Notes under the pieces: model-generated | What the model saw: the letters and a program-made list of their open reading frames with translations, nothing else | Told to the model about the DNA's origin: nothing | The model's database searches: none | From: Hesseltinella vesiculosa | Taxonomy: Eukaryota; Mucoromycota; Mucoromycetes; Mucorales; Cunninghamellaceae | DNA: 64,000 bases | Assembly: GCA_002104935.1 (NCBI GenBank) | Contig: MCGT01000003.1 | Span: 62,001-126,000, forward strand | Reading direction: 5' to 3' | Shown: piece by piece, positions 22,140 to 31,750 of the stretch | How positions within the stretch are numbered: position 1 is the stretch's first letter | Layout: the number at the start of each line of letters is the position of its first letter | Program-made: the position numbers and the translations under genes

Positions 22140-22310
22140 CATCGATGTTTAAAATCCAAAAAAGGATATCAGATCTATGAACTACCCAGCGCGCCGGAAA
22201 AAAAAAACACGGCGACGGTATACAAAGGTACAGAAGATTTCGAAAAAAAACTGAAGGCGCAAATACTCTCCTAGAAAAAATCCGAAAGGAAAATGATGTA
22301 CAAAAAAAAA
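22140..22310 (+). repeat. Direct repeat A (copy 1)
   Basis: Shares AAAAAAGGATATCAGATC, TACAAAGGTACAG, GATTTCGAAAAAAAA, GGCGCAAAT..CTCTCCTAGA and AAAATC..GAAAGGAAAA with 26003-26180 in the same orientation. The two copies flank the palindromes, the dispersed 100-bp repeats and the Tc1 element. Confidence 0.7.
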
Positions 22311-22464
22311 ACTGCTCTTAGCGATGCATCCAACCCGCCCAGCATTTTTTTGCTGAAACTGTGGGCTAAACGTTTTATTTTGTTTGGGTGAATCTTCGTA
22401 TGTTTTTAGCCCTGTATCCAAGTTGCCCAACACTTTTTTGCTGAAAGTGTCTAGCTCGTCATTG

Positions 22465-22545
22465 ATTGATCCATCAAGGCTAATATTTTTACTATAATCA
22501 TCATTTATCGCCTACTACCATGCCATATGTGAAGCTGATCGGAAG
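22465..22545 (+). repeat. Dispersed ATCCATCAAGGCTAA repeat, copy 1
   Basis: Contains GATCCATCAAGGCTAAT, ATCGCCTACTACCATGCCAT and GTGAAGCTGATCGG. Related copies lie at about 23055, 23190 and 25790, all in + orientation. Confidence 0.65.
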
Positions 22546-22592
22546 ATTTTTTTTTTTTTTTTCAAAAAAAAAGTAACCAGCACTAGATCAGC

Positions 22593-22980
22593 AAAAAAAT
22601 TGGCAGGCCAATATAAAAAAAAAAAAAAAAATTAGAAAAAAAAAAAAATCAGCAAAAAAAAAATGACATTTACTAGTTGAAAAAAGAGGGTCATAGTTAC
22701 GGGGGAAACCAACTTTCCATAATAAGAATAGTTACTTGATTTAGTAACAAAAATAACTGTGAGGGATATTGACACTTTCTAGGAAAGTATTTTTTCAAAA
22801 AATCCACGTCCCATATAAAGAAAAATATATCGCTCACAGTTATTTTTGTTACTAAATCAAGTAACTATTCTTATTATGGAAAGTTGGTTTCCCCCGTAAC
22901 TATGACCCTCTTTTTTCAACTAGTAAATGTCATTTTTTTTTTGCTGATTTTTTTTTTTCATATTGACCTGCCAATTTTTT
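22593..22980. repeat. Long near-perfect palindrome 1 (MITE-like)
   Basis: The arms 22663-22763 and 22833-22934 are almost perfect inverted copies, carrying GGGTCATAGTTACGGGGGAA and its complement. Weaker pairing extends out to AATTGGCAGGCCAATAT at 22597 and its counterpart near 22975. The asymmetric centre (22764-22832) contains ATATAAAGAAAAATATATCG, which also forms part of palindrome 2. A transcript would form a very long hairpin. No coding capacity. Confidence 0.85.
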
Positions 22981-23049
22981 GAAAGCCCGCATATATGCGT
23001 TCGATTCCTAGGGAAGCCATTCCACCTGGTTGTCCTACTCTCTAGATCA

Positions 23050-23275
23050 CCATCCAGTGATCCATCAAGGTTTAAATTTTAGCCATCATCATCACTTGTC
23101 ACCTACTATCCCCATGCTAAATGTGAAGCTGATCGGAGAAACTTTTTTTTTCGAGAAAAAAAAAAGGAAACGGCTCTAGCTGGTCAATGAGTGATCCATC
23201 AAGGCTAAGGTTTTTACCATGGGTATCACTTATCACCCACTACCACCATGCCAAATTAGAAGGTGATCGGGGGAG
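23050..23275 (+). repeat. Dispersed ATCCATCAAGG repeat, copies 2 and 3
   Basis: Two adjacent copies (about 23050-23150 and 23185-23275) contain TGATCCATCAAGG, a TTTTTACCAT or TTTTAGCCAT word, CACCTACTA or CACCCACTACC, and GAAG(C/G)TGATCGG. Only substitutions and short indels separate them from copies at 22465 and 25790. Confidence 0.65.
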
Positions 23276-23685
23276 ATCGATTTTGGCTTGATTTCAGTAC
23301 TCTCGATTTTTGGCTGTAGAACGCTTTTTTTCTGGTTTGTGTCGTTTTTGACGGTTTTTTAGCTGGGGGAGCGGAGAATGGAATTCATGATTCTTCAAAC
23401 TTTGGCTGGGCAATCTTGCTCAATCGATGTGATTTTTGCAGCATCATTAGTGTATGTCATTGTTGATATCCACACAAAAAATGAACTGGATCCATCAGTT
23501 CAAAGCCGATCTATCATGTTTTTATGATTTTTCAAAATCCCTGAGGGTCCCCTGGCCATTTTTGAACGAAAACACAGGGAACCCTAAATGTGTGCCAAAA
23601 ATAAATTCTCCACCGATCGTCACTGGATTTTGCAGGGCACTTGTATATGATATGTACTGTATTTGGTCAAGGTATCAGACCTCTA
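23276..23685. other. Sequence left of the Tc1 element, no gene
   Basis: A frame around 23454 is not similar to anything I recognise. CAGTTCAAAGCCGATC and GGTCCCCTGGCC echo the dispersed inverted-repeat family (compare GGGGACCCCCAGGCG at 13670), so this may be a diverged copy. Confidence 0.35.
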
Positions 23686-25078
23686 CCGTAACCTCGAAAA
23701 AAAAATTGGAAAGTGTTCAAATTCCGCCCCAATCAGTGAGAGGTGTCGTGGAAATAAAACGGGGTTTTTACGTCATCAGACGTGTCTTTTTCACTTTTTT
23801 TTTCACTCAAACATGGCACTATCAACTGAAGTTAAAGCCCAAGTTTACAGAATGAAAAAACTCGGATGCAGTAACAAGGAAATCGTATCTGAATTTCAGC
23901 TTTCAACTTCTAGAATTTACCAGATAATGAACGAATACGAAGATCGAGGCACATTCGAACGTAAAAAGGGCTCAGGAAGAAAACCAAAACTCACCGACCG
24001 TGACCGAAGGGCCCTTTCGTCGTATGTAAAAAAAAATAGGCGAGCTCCACTTACTGACATCAAGGTGAATCTACTCAATGATGTTCACATCTGCACGATT
24101 CGCAAGGAGCTTCATGGAATGGGATACCATTCGCGTGTTGCAAAGAAAAAACCATACCTGACCGACAGACATAAAGCAGCAAGACTAGCATTTGCAAAAG
24201 CGCACAGAAACTGGTCAATTGAAGACTGGAAGAACGTGCTATGGACCGATGAAGCGACTTTTGAAATTGGTGAAGAATCGAGGCAGGTACGCGTATGGCG
24301 TTTGAAGGACGAAGGCTACCAAGAAAACTGTCTTTTGAAGACTTTCAGAAGCAATCGATCGTCGATAATGGTGTGGGGAGGTATAGCCCATGGAAAGCGA
24401 ACTGACTTGGCGATATTCCGCAAGACCGGAAGGAATGAACGCGAGACCAAGTCGAAGTCTGAGGATTTTGTGGAGCTCGCCTATGAGGGCCCTATTTCGA
24501 AGTATCAGCAGGAGAACCCTGGCTTTATTCTGATGGAGGATGGTGCCTCCACTCACCGGAGTCTTTTGTCGAAGAAATGGAGAAAGGACCATGGCATTGA
24601 GAAGTTGGACTGGCCAGCGCAGTCGCCTGATCTGAACCCAATTGAAAACCTCTGGAAAAAAATGAAGAACCGCGTATCAGCCAAGTTTAAACCAGGAACT
24701 ACGCTTGATAAGTTCAGACCGATGGTTAAAAAAGCTTGGGATGATCTTAACCCTGAGGATGATTGGAACAAGTTGATCGAATCTATGCCAGAGAGATTGA
24801 AAGCAGTGATAGATAATAAAGGAGGAAGCACGCGATGGTGAGGTTCACTAATTTTGACACCATTTTTGTCATATACCCTGTCTGCTCCCTATAATATTTC
24901 CAGAGCTCATTTTCAAATGGAAGAAAGTTCATATACTAGGCTCCTCTCACACTAAGTTTGGTCCCATTTACTCCTGTTTTAATGATGAATATGGCCATTC
25001 AACTCAAGAGGACCATTTAAAAAAAAAAAAAATGTTGCGGAATTTGAACACTTTCCAATTTTTTTTTCGAGGTTACGG
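23686..25078 (+). mobile_element. Complete Tc1/mariner transposon
   Basis: Perfect 42-bp terminal inverted repeats (23686-23727 and 25037-25078), beginning CCGTAACCTCG, bracket one intact transposase gene. The flanking TA dinucleotides at 23684-23685 and 25079-25080 are the expected TA target duplication. The total length of about 1.39 kb is typical. Perfect TIRs and an uninterrupted frame indicate recent insertion and possible activity. Confidence 0.93.
23813..24841 (+). CDS. Tc1/mariner transposase (DD34E)
   Basis: Cut-and-paste transposase, 342 residues, single exon. I chose the ATG at 23813 because the frame upstream runs through the TIR. The N-terminal paired-type helix-turn-helix region (YRMKKLGCSNKEIVSEFQLS) is followed by a GRKPKL basic hinge and a second helix-turn-helix region. 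The catalytic triad is complete: VLWTDEATFEIG, FILMEDGASTHRS and SPDLNPIENLWKKMKNRV, with 34 residues between second Asp and Glu, as in Tc1. No stops or frameshifts. Codon use is AT-leaning like the surroundings. It lies centrally in a complete element. Confidence 0.95.
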   Translation: MALSTEVKAQVYRMKKLGCSNKEIVSEFQLSTSRIYQIMNEYEDRGTFERKKGSGRKPKLTDRDRRALSSYVKKNRRAPLTDIKVNLLNDVHICTIRKELHGMGYHSRVAKKKPYLTDRHKAARLAFAKAHRNWSIEDWKNVLWTDEATFEIGEESRQVRVWRLKDEGYQENCLLKTFRSNRSSIMVWGGIAHGKRTDLAIFRKTGRNERETKSKSEDFVELAYEGPISKYQQENPGFILMEDGASTHRSLLSKKWRKDHGIEKLDWPAQSPDLNPIENLWKKMKNRVSAKFKPGTTLDKFRPMVKKAWDDLNPEDDWNKLIESMPERLKAVIDNKGGSTRW

Positions 25079-25080
25079 TA

Positions 25081-26002
25081 CTGTAACTTTCTTGTGAGCT
25101 ACACTTGCTTAAAGACAAATTTCCCCAGCCAAAGTCAGACAGGAGGGGAGAAAGTACAGAAATGTCAGCCAACGACTGGCTTGTCTGATGGAAGTCAAAT
25201 TTTGCATAGCAGTAGTAGATGATAGGCAATAATGATGGGCAAAATGTCAGGGGTGTTGGATTATAGGGTGGAGAGTTTTTAAAAAAACAAGCATGGAGAA
25301 AAAAAAAGCCAGTGGGTTGCCTTAAAAAGGGCTGGCTCGGAGTGGGAAAACACAAGAAGCAATGGAAAGCGTAAGCAATTCGTCTAGGTGCGGGGCAAAC
25401 TAGTGCACTTGTCCAATTCTATAGCACAAGTCTCCACACAATAGATCTCCCTCAGCTTGCATATTTCTTTCTTCATGACGTAAGACTTATGAAAGAGACA
25501 ATCATTCTAGATCGTGCTTAATGTAATTAGGATGAAATAAAAAAAAGTTACTTTAATAAACTGTTCACACCTGTTTCTAGCTGTGAGCACTTTGAATAGG
25601 TCGATATGTGAATTGAATCTCTAGGTGATCAGGCTAGACTTGATTATAGTAAGAAATAATCCGGAGGCTTTATACCCTAACTTAGGCGCATGCTACACAA
25701 TGTCGCACTAGACGAGGCTCCAATTTGATGAAGAAACCCCGTCAATTGGACGAGAATGAATAATCGCAGTGCTTCTAGGAGCACTGTAACCTATCAAGGC
25801 TAAGATTATTACCATGGTCACCATCCAACACCTTCTACCATCATGTCAAGTTTGAGGCCGATCGACGGAGATCGATTTTGGCTGTAAACCGCTTTTTTCT
25901 GGTTTCCCTCGTGTATCATGCGCCTTCGCTACCATATAAAGCCTTTGTATTATTCCAGAAAAATATCATTTCATATAAGCTCTATCTAGATGCTTGTATC
26001 AT
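25081..26002. other. No gene; one dispersed repeat copy
   Basis: No coding frame is supported. A fourth copy of the ATCCATCAAGG-type repeat is recognisable at about 25790-25885 (CTATCAAGGCTAAGATTATT, CACCATCCAACACCTTCTAC, GAGGCCGATCG), where, as at 23275, the sequence continues with GGAGATCGATTTTGGCTG. Otherwise AT-rich unique sequence. Confidence 0.5.
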
Positions 26003-26180
26003 TCATGGTTTAAAACCCAAAAAAGGATATCAGATCGTATGAGCCATCTGGCCAACTACCTGCGCGCAGCCAAAAAAAAACATAGTGACGGTTTACAAAG
26101 GTACAGGGGATTTCGAAAAAAAAATTAGAGGCGCAAATGCTCTCCTAGAAAAAATCTGAAAGGAAAACTGATGTACAATA
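26003..26180 (+). repeat. Direct repeat A (copy 2)
   Basis: Second copy of the block at 22140-22310, in the same orientation; differences are small indels and substitutions. Confidence 0.7.
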
Positions 26181-26333
26181 TAAAAAAAGGCTGTAGTTCA
26201 AGCTTGGGAATGTCGTTTGAAGGACAAAGTGCGCTCATCTTAAAAAAAAAAAACTGGTCTCCAGGACACGCGCGAAAATGGCCAAAGTCTGAACGGACAA
26301 GGCGGGGACGGAAACCAAGTCATCCCGGGTTCG

Positions 26334-26641
26334 AAAAAAAACCCATATTTAGACATAGCAAGAAAAGTGTAGTTTTTAAGCAAATACTTGCCTTCAAAGG
26401 GAATTTAAATAATTGTGAGCGATATATTTTTCTTTATATGGGTGATGGATTTTTTGAAAATATACTTTCCTAAAAGTATAATTGCTACTTTTTTAGAAAG
26501 TATATTTTCAAAAAATCCATCACCCATATAAAGAAAAATATATCGCTCACAATTATTTAAATTCCCTTTGAAGGCAAGTATTTGCTTAAAAACTACACTT
26601 TTCTTGCTATGTCTAAATATGGGTCTTTTTTCGAACCCGGG
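26334..26641. repeat. Long near-perfect palindrome 2 (MITE-like)
   Basis: Inverted arms of about 145 bp run from CCCGGGTTCGAAAAAA at 26334 to its complement ending at 26641, around a ~25-bp centre near 26485. Both arms carry ATATAAAGAAAAATATATCG next to CGCTCACAATTATTTAAATT, so the two arms and palindrome 1 share a ~60-bp core. Short frames on both strands here are mirror shadows. Confidence 0.88.
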
Positions 26642-27043
26642 CAGGGCACAGTGGAAAAAACCAGCGGGTTCCCACAAAGTTTTCAGGTTTTTTTGAGGGT
26701 TCCTTCAGAAAACCCTCATTTTCCCTGCAAACTGAGGGTTTTTAACCCGCAAATACTCACGGAAAGCCAACCCCTCACGGAACCAGCAGTTTTGCAGGTT
26801 TTTTGACCCTCAACATACCCGCCTTTTGCGGGTTATTTTATCAGCTACCTTTTTATTTTTTGATCCCATAATTTTTAAATGTCCAGCGATTCCTGCATCT
26901 GGATTTTTTTTCTCTTTCAGATAGCAACCAACTGCTTACTGCACACTACGGTGTAATACAAGATAAAACCTGCTGGGCATAGGGAGAGTGATATGTAAGG
27001 GTATGTGAAGCAGCAGTGGTGAAGGTAATGGTACTGGAAATTG
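26642..27043. other. No gene; short internal repeats
   Basis: 26650-26830 is rich in the words GGGTTTTT, GAGGGTTTTT and AACCCTCA/ACCCGC in both orientations (for example AGGGTTCC, GAAAACCCTC, ACTGAGGGTTTTTAACCCGC), a locally self-complementary patch. The rest is unique. No coding frame. Confidence 0.4.
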
Positions 27044-28440
27044 GTTACTGTCAAGTGCCATCAACGATTAGCGATCGTAAAACACAAGAATGAACCAGAA
27101 CCTTTCTTTAATACAGCATACAACAAATAACTTCATAATATCACGGACGCACGGGCATACTGGAACTGAAAATCATGATGAGAAGTAGCAGCTGTTATAG
27201 TAGCGGGTTGATCGCTGTTTGGAGGATTGAATATGAATGCAAGGTGGCACAATGTTTTTATGGGAACGTGCAGCTTCATGGTGAAAAATGTATCCTGCAC
27301 GCAAGGACGGCGTATCATTGTAGAGCTTGGTGAACAGTATCGAGAGTGGTGGCGACTGATTGATAGCTACTAGACGAATAAAATAAAAAAGAAACGAGAG
27401 AAAATGAATAGCTCGATAACGCAGAGCTTCTTCCCTAGCATCATCCAACGCAGGGCCCCTTTTCTCCACCATCATCCAACACACAGCTTACAAAATGCAG
27501 ACAACTTCTTATATACACCGGCAGCGTATAACTAAATGACATGATGTTCAGTAACAGCAGCGGAAAAGGCAGTTTGATTTGATCACCGTAAGGAGATAAA
27601 AAATAAGTGAATTGGCAGAACGAAAACACGCGATCTACGAAGACCTTTCAAAATCTTTTGCACAATCCAACATACAGTTTACACTGCATAAAGTAAGACG
27701 TGTCTTACGCGAATAACCATAGTTTACGGAAGATCATGGTGAGCAGTAGCAAGATTATTGAAGCATCTTGATCGTTGTCAAGCAATGAAAAATAAACTGT
27801 CATGAGCAAGAGCTTTTTTCAAATCATATTGTACAAACCGGCACAATTTGCGTAAAGGCTGGTTTCAACAATTACCTATCTTTCAAGTGCATATTGGGTT
27901 GATGAAGAACTGAATGCAAGAGAAGATTTGATTACGAACCATGGGCAATGAGGAAAAGAAGAGAGTGCGAAAAGAAGAACGCCCCTCTCCGGAAAAAAAA
28001 AGAAAAAGGGGAATGTGAACCAGCCAATGAAAAATCGCTCTCCGTTTGTGAGCTCCTGAGCCGTTTTGAACGTTTTTTTTTACCGGTGAATCAGGCATGA
28101 GATCGACAGCCTTCGCATACATTTCATACAGTAAGAGCTTGCACCTGTGCAATATTCCACTTTGATATGTTTTCTGAAAATGTTTTAAAATTTGGGGTGA
28201 TCTGATTGAGCAAGTTCGCACTGTGATTTTTTAATCGGTTCGCCTGGGGGTCCCCTGATGAAAATGGTCGGTTTTTCGCTGGGGGAATCGAAGTGTCCAA
28301 ACGAAACTGATCAAAAGTTGGCTGGTTGATGTTCACCAATCGATCTGGTTTTTTCAATACCAACATCACTCATACATTTGCGCACACATGAAAAATTTCA
28401 GAATGATCTGGTCACTCAAAAGTGCTGTGTAGCACTTTTT
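27044..28440 (-). repeat. Right ~1.4-kb inverted repeat of the island
   Basis: Reverse-complement partner of 13441-14881. The inner edge is sharp: both copies read GATGGCACTTGACAGTAAC and then diverge completely. The outer edge fades near the TTTTTTTTCAAAACG tract at 28435. One frame differs by indels between the arms, so neither arm appears to be under coding constraint. Confidence 0.85.
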
Positions 28441-28504
28441 TTTTTTTCAAAACGTAGTTTTTATGTTCAAAAGGCTCATGGTCGGAATCCTAGAAGTTTA
28501 TTCA

Positions 28505-28800
28505 AGTGTGATCATTGTTCAACGTGCCAGAAATATTGCTAAACAAACGAGACGTGAGGGTAACAGAGGTCACACCACACCGGACAGATATGCTTGTTAA
28601 CCAAGTAGAGCAAGGAAGTGGGGCCATGCGTGGAGCGTCATAGAGGGGTACAAGAACCAGGCTAAACTTATTTTGTCCAATTAACAAGATGGTATGGCTT
28701 GGAGCAGGAATTGAACCTACAACCTTCAGATCCTTAGAAACCACATCCTGAGGTCACCTAGCCAGTCAAAAGACCACTAGGCCAAGGCTCGCGCCCTTTT
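28505..28800 (-). mobile_element. tRNA-derived SINE-like element
   Basis: Read on the minus strand, a tRNA-like head has a perfect A-box TGGCCTAGTGG (28774-28784) and B-box GGTTCAATTCC (28707-28717, one base from consensus) about 57 bp apart. A tRNA-unrelated body of roughly 180 bp follows, ending near 28505. This is the layout of a SINE. A tRNA-Leu/Ser pseudogene with extra sequence is the alternative, but a clean cloverleaf cannot be drawn. Confidence 0.6.
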
Positions 28801-29104
28801 TCAAAACGTAGAAAAAAAAATTGGCTGGGGAAATTCAACATCCGCAGCAGCATCACGGTGCCTGCAATTCCTTGTCTGTTCAAAAATGCCAGTCATTTGA
28901 AATGACGTGGTCTTTTTTCTATCAAACACTGGCTGGGCTTGCATTTACAAGAAAAAGGGTTTGAACTAATCGGCGGCTCGCCCAAATGATGATTTGCCCG
29001 CCAATTTTTTTATCTACAGCTCAAAAATAAACTCGCCAAATGATGGTCAAAACCCGGTACAACTACCCAAAATAAAAGCCTGTACCGGTACAGGATACAT
29101 TATT
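28801..29104. other. No gene recognised
   Basis: Contains a second CAAAACGTAGAAAAAAAAATT word like the outer edge of the inverted repeats (and 55.7 kb), suggesting a split repeat interrupted by the SINE-like insertion. No coding frame. Confidence 0.4.
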
Positions 29105-29232
29105 TTTAGTGATAGTATGCGCACAGGAATTAATTGTTAGCAGACAAAAGAAATCCCATTCACAGACAAAACAATATTTACCTCGCGCGCCAAGTTGCCA
29201 ACCTAATTTCCAGTGCACGCATACCTGAAACA
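29105..29232. repeat. Transposon end with GTGCACGCA subterminal words
   Basis: Shares the order GTTAGCAGACAAAAG, AATCCCATTCACAGACAAAA, CGCGCGCCAAG, TTTCCAGTGCACGCA with 19735-19830 (TTTAGCAGGCAAAAGAGAACCAATTCACAGGCAAAA...). It marks one terminus of the IS630/Tc1-like family without internal sequence. Confidence 0.6.
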
Positions 29233-29383
29233 TGTCCATGTTGATGGAAGGTGACTTTTCTTTACCCCTTTCTGATGGCGACTGTTACACTAACTTGGTT
29301 ATTGCATCCTAACTGCCAATTTAATCCACAGCTACGTTTTTCAGCATATGAACCTCTTTCTACAACGAGTAAAGGGGTATAGT

Positions 29384-30025
29384 TTATTGACAAGGAACAA
29401 GGAAACCAACTAGGCAAGCATCCAGCATGAATTCTGCGTTCACCCAGGAGTGTGTCAACACTGAAACGAAAGAAAAAAACGATATCAATATTTAGCTTTG
29501 TTGTCGTTGTGCATCGCATACTGAAAAGTTTTGTTCCATCACGTCCTGCCACTCGCATGAGATCTTTCACCCCTCCAGGATGGAATTTCAAATAGGGGGT
29601 GATGTTGTAAACTTTGCCTTGAATAGAAGTCCAGGCATCTTCTATGGTATTGTGAAGCTTGACTTCATCTAGTGTATATCTAGCGAGTTGGGGTACACCC
29701 TAGCAATCGGTGTTAATAACAGTTCATTGATTCTTGAAAGGGCTAAAATCGAACTCACTCGAAGATCATTGCCTGAGGTCTTTAGTCTAGCCCAATCCAG
29801 TGGTGAATGGCCAGGTTCAAGCATGACCTTGTGTCTGATACGTCGGCCAGTGCTTGCTGCTGGTAGACGTTGTGGCCCATCTCGGGCTGGGAATTCTGGA
29901 ACTCCTAGTGTTGGAACATCTGTGTCTTTTTTTAAGGCACGGGTGAGCGATAAGCAAATAGAGAAAAATGTGCATATTTTTGTATTATTTTTTCGTTAGA
30001 CCTCGTACGTACTGTTATTGACCAT
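29384..30025 (-). CDS. Cytochrome b5-domain protein (CYB5R4 N-terminus / Irc21-like)
   Basis: Small haem-binding electron carrier. Four exons (minus): 30013-30025, 29759-29925, 29522-29699, 29384-29460, giving 144 residues with all phases consistent. The family signature RHKVMLEPGHSPLDWARLK precedes the b5 fold: ARYTLDEVKLHNTIEDAWTS, GKVYNITPYLKFHPGG with the first haem His, LMRVAGRDGTKLF, then THSWVNAEFMLDACLVGFL with the second His. This combination is typical of the b5 domain of NCB5OR (CYB5R4) and of yeast Irc21. No reductase domain follows. The gene is cut into short exons and invisible as one frame. It is divergent from the F-box gene at 30174 (148 bp between starts, with a 27-nt T tract). 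Confidence 0.9.
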
Positions 30026-30110
30026 TGTGAGATGAAATTAAAGGGAAAGAAAAACAAGACTCAGAGTTCAGTGGCACAGCAAAGATAAAAACTGCGGAAG
30101 CCCCGTATTC

Positions 30111-30144
<34 letters not shown>

Positions 30145-30173
30145 AAAAAAAAGACATCTTTTCTCCTCTAGAC

Positions 30174-31750
30174 ATGTCCATCCCAACGCCAAACTCAGAG
30201 CAAGAACTAAATGAATTTAGAGAGAGATGGAAACAAGAAGTCGTTTCTAAGCAGCACTCTGGACAACAGACTAATGCTGCTGACACCGAAGACCATCACA
30301 GCATTGTTGACGACAATACATCATCGTCTTGTGACAAGGCTCTGGTCAATGACATCAGCCAACTTACAATTGATGAACCTGAACGACAGTCTCAATATCA
30401 ACCTACTACGGCGTTTGAACTCTACGACAAAGCAGTCGATTTAGAGAGTCAAGGTCAATTGGGTAAAGGTAATTGTTTGGCCAAGCTTCAACAAAATCGT
30501 CGCATCCGCTTAACTTGTCCATGTTTGTCTTGCTGTATTGCCTTTCAGCCTTGGATCATTATCGGCAAGCGTTTCGAATTGATAGCGATGTGGACAAGAA
30601 TTATCATAAATACTGCAAGGGTGGCTCTACCGAAAAATTGACCGCCAAAATTGACCTCGCCACAAAGACAGACGAGTTCCGGCACATTATTCCAATCGGC
30701 AGTGAGTATATTCAAGGCAAGGATTCAAGCAGCCACGAACCATTTAAAGCACTTTTGGAGGACTTTTCGATGCAAGACCTCAGTCTAGTACCAAGGCTTG
30801 ATTACCGGCCGGTGTTTTTAGCAAAACTACCCAGTAAGCTCTCCCATCCTACCGCTCACATAGGGAATCGAAAGTGTGCGACCTACTGGTACGCCCTGCG
30901 CTGCGTTTTTCTTATGGATCCTTTTTTTTTCTATTCAGACGAAATATTGGTGACCGTTATGAAGTATGCCACTCTGCTCTCACTGGCTACGTTCTTTGAA
31001 TTGGCTGTTGTATGCAAAAAGTTCTGTCTATTGACGAGATCGCCAACGATCTGGCGATGCCTATGCGAGCAAGCTTACCGACCACCTGGTATTTCACACT
31101 CTGCTTCACAGCGCCTTCAAGAGAGTTATGTGAAGGAGAACTACCGTGGCCATTGGATGAAAATGTTTATTGAACGACCACGGCTCCGATTTGATGGAGT
31201 GTATATTTCAACGTGCCATTATATTCGCCCTGGGTCATCAGAAAACTCTTGGAACCAGCCCGTACATCTGGTGACATATTATAGGTATCTACGTTTTTTC
31301 CCTGATGGTACGGTCGTCAAGCATGTCACCACTGCAGAGCCTATCGTGGTGGTCAGACGGCTGAGCAAGTATCTGAGAAAACGTCAGACGTTTGTTGGGA
31401 CTTTTCGATGGCGCAGGAACGATGATGGCGACCTATTTTTGCAAATCAACTCTCAGGATTTAGCCTTGCCTAATGAGAGGTTCTTTATGACATTGGTGGT
31501 GAAAGGCACTCAGCGTGGACGTCATAACAAGCTTGTTTGGAAAAAGTATACTAGCGTCAACGAAAATCAAATCGCAGAGCGCCAGGAAGCTCGTGACATC
31601 TTTATTGAGCAGTACATGGATGGTATTGTCCGTGGGGACGACAACAGTGGTTATGACATTGAGCAAGTGTATGACTTAAAACTGATGAAGCCTTATTTCT
31701 TCAGCCCTGTCCGAAGTTATCATGTCGAATACCCTGAAATTTTGGACTAA
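30174..31750 (+). CDS. F-box protein, FBXO9-like
   Basis: Substrate adaptor of SCF ubiquitin ligases. Three exons, 30174-30468, 30549-30833, 30939-31750, give 463 residues. An N-terminal acidic region and a TPR-like motif (AFELYDKAVDLESQGQLGKA, then LDHYRQAFRIDSDVDKNYHK) precede the F-box (LPNEILVTVMKYATLLSLAT then FELAVVCKKFCLLTRSPTIW), and the C-terminal half (MFIERPRLRFDGVYISTCHY, FFPDGTVVKHVTT, VGTFRW) matches FBXO9/Hrt3. Intron 2 is 105 nt, a multiple of three and free of stops, so an unspliced message would add 35 residues just before the F-box. Confidence 0.93.

Noticed and set aside
22985..23035. tRNA B-box-like word GCGTTCGATTCCTAG
   Set aside because: No A-box at a suitable distance and no cloverleaf can be drawn.
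26171..26677. Two overlapping mirror-image ORFs (KKPIFRHSKKSVVFKQ on both strands)
   Set aside because: They are the two arms of palindrome 2 translated from opposite strands, not genes.
13441..28440. Polinton/Maverick or Starship giant element
   Set aside because: Long inverted repeats and an integrase are present, but no DNA polymerase B, packaging ATPase, capsid, or tyrosine-recombinase captain gene was found; the cargo is unrelated transposon debris.
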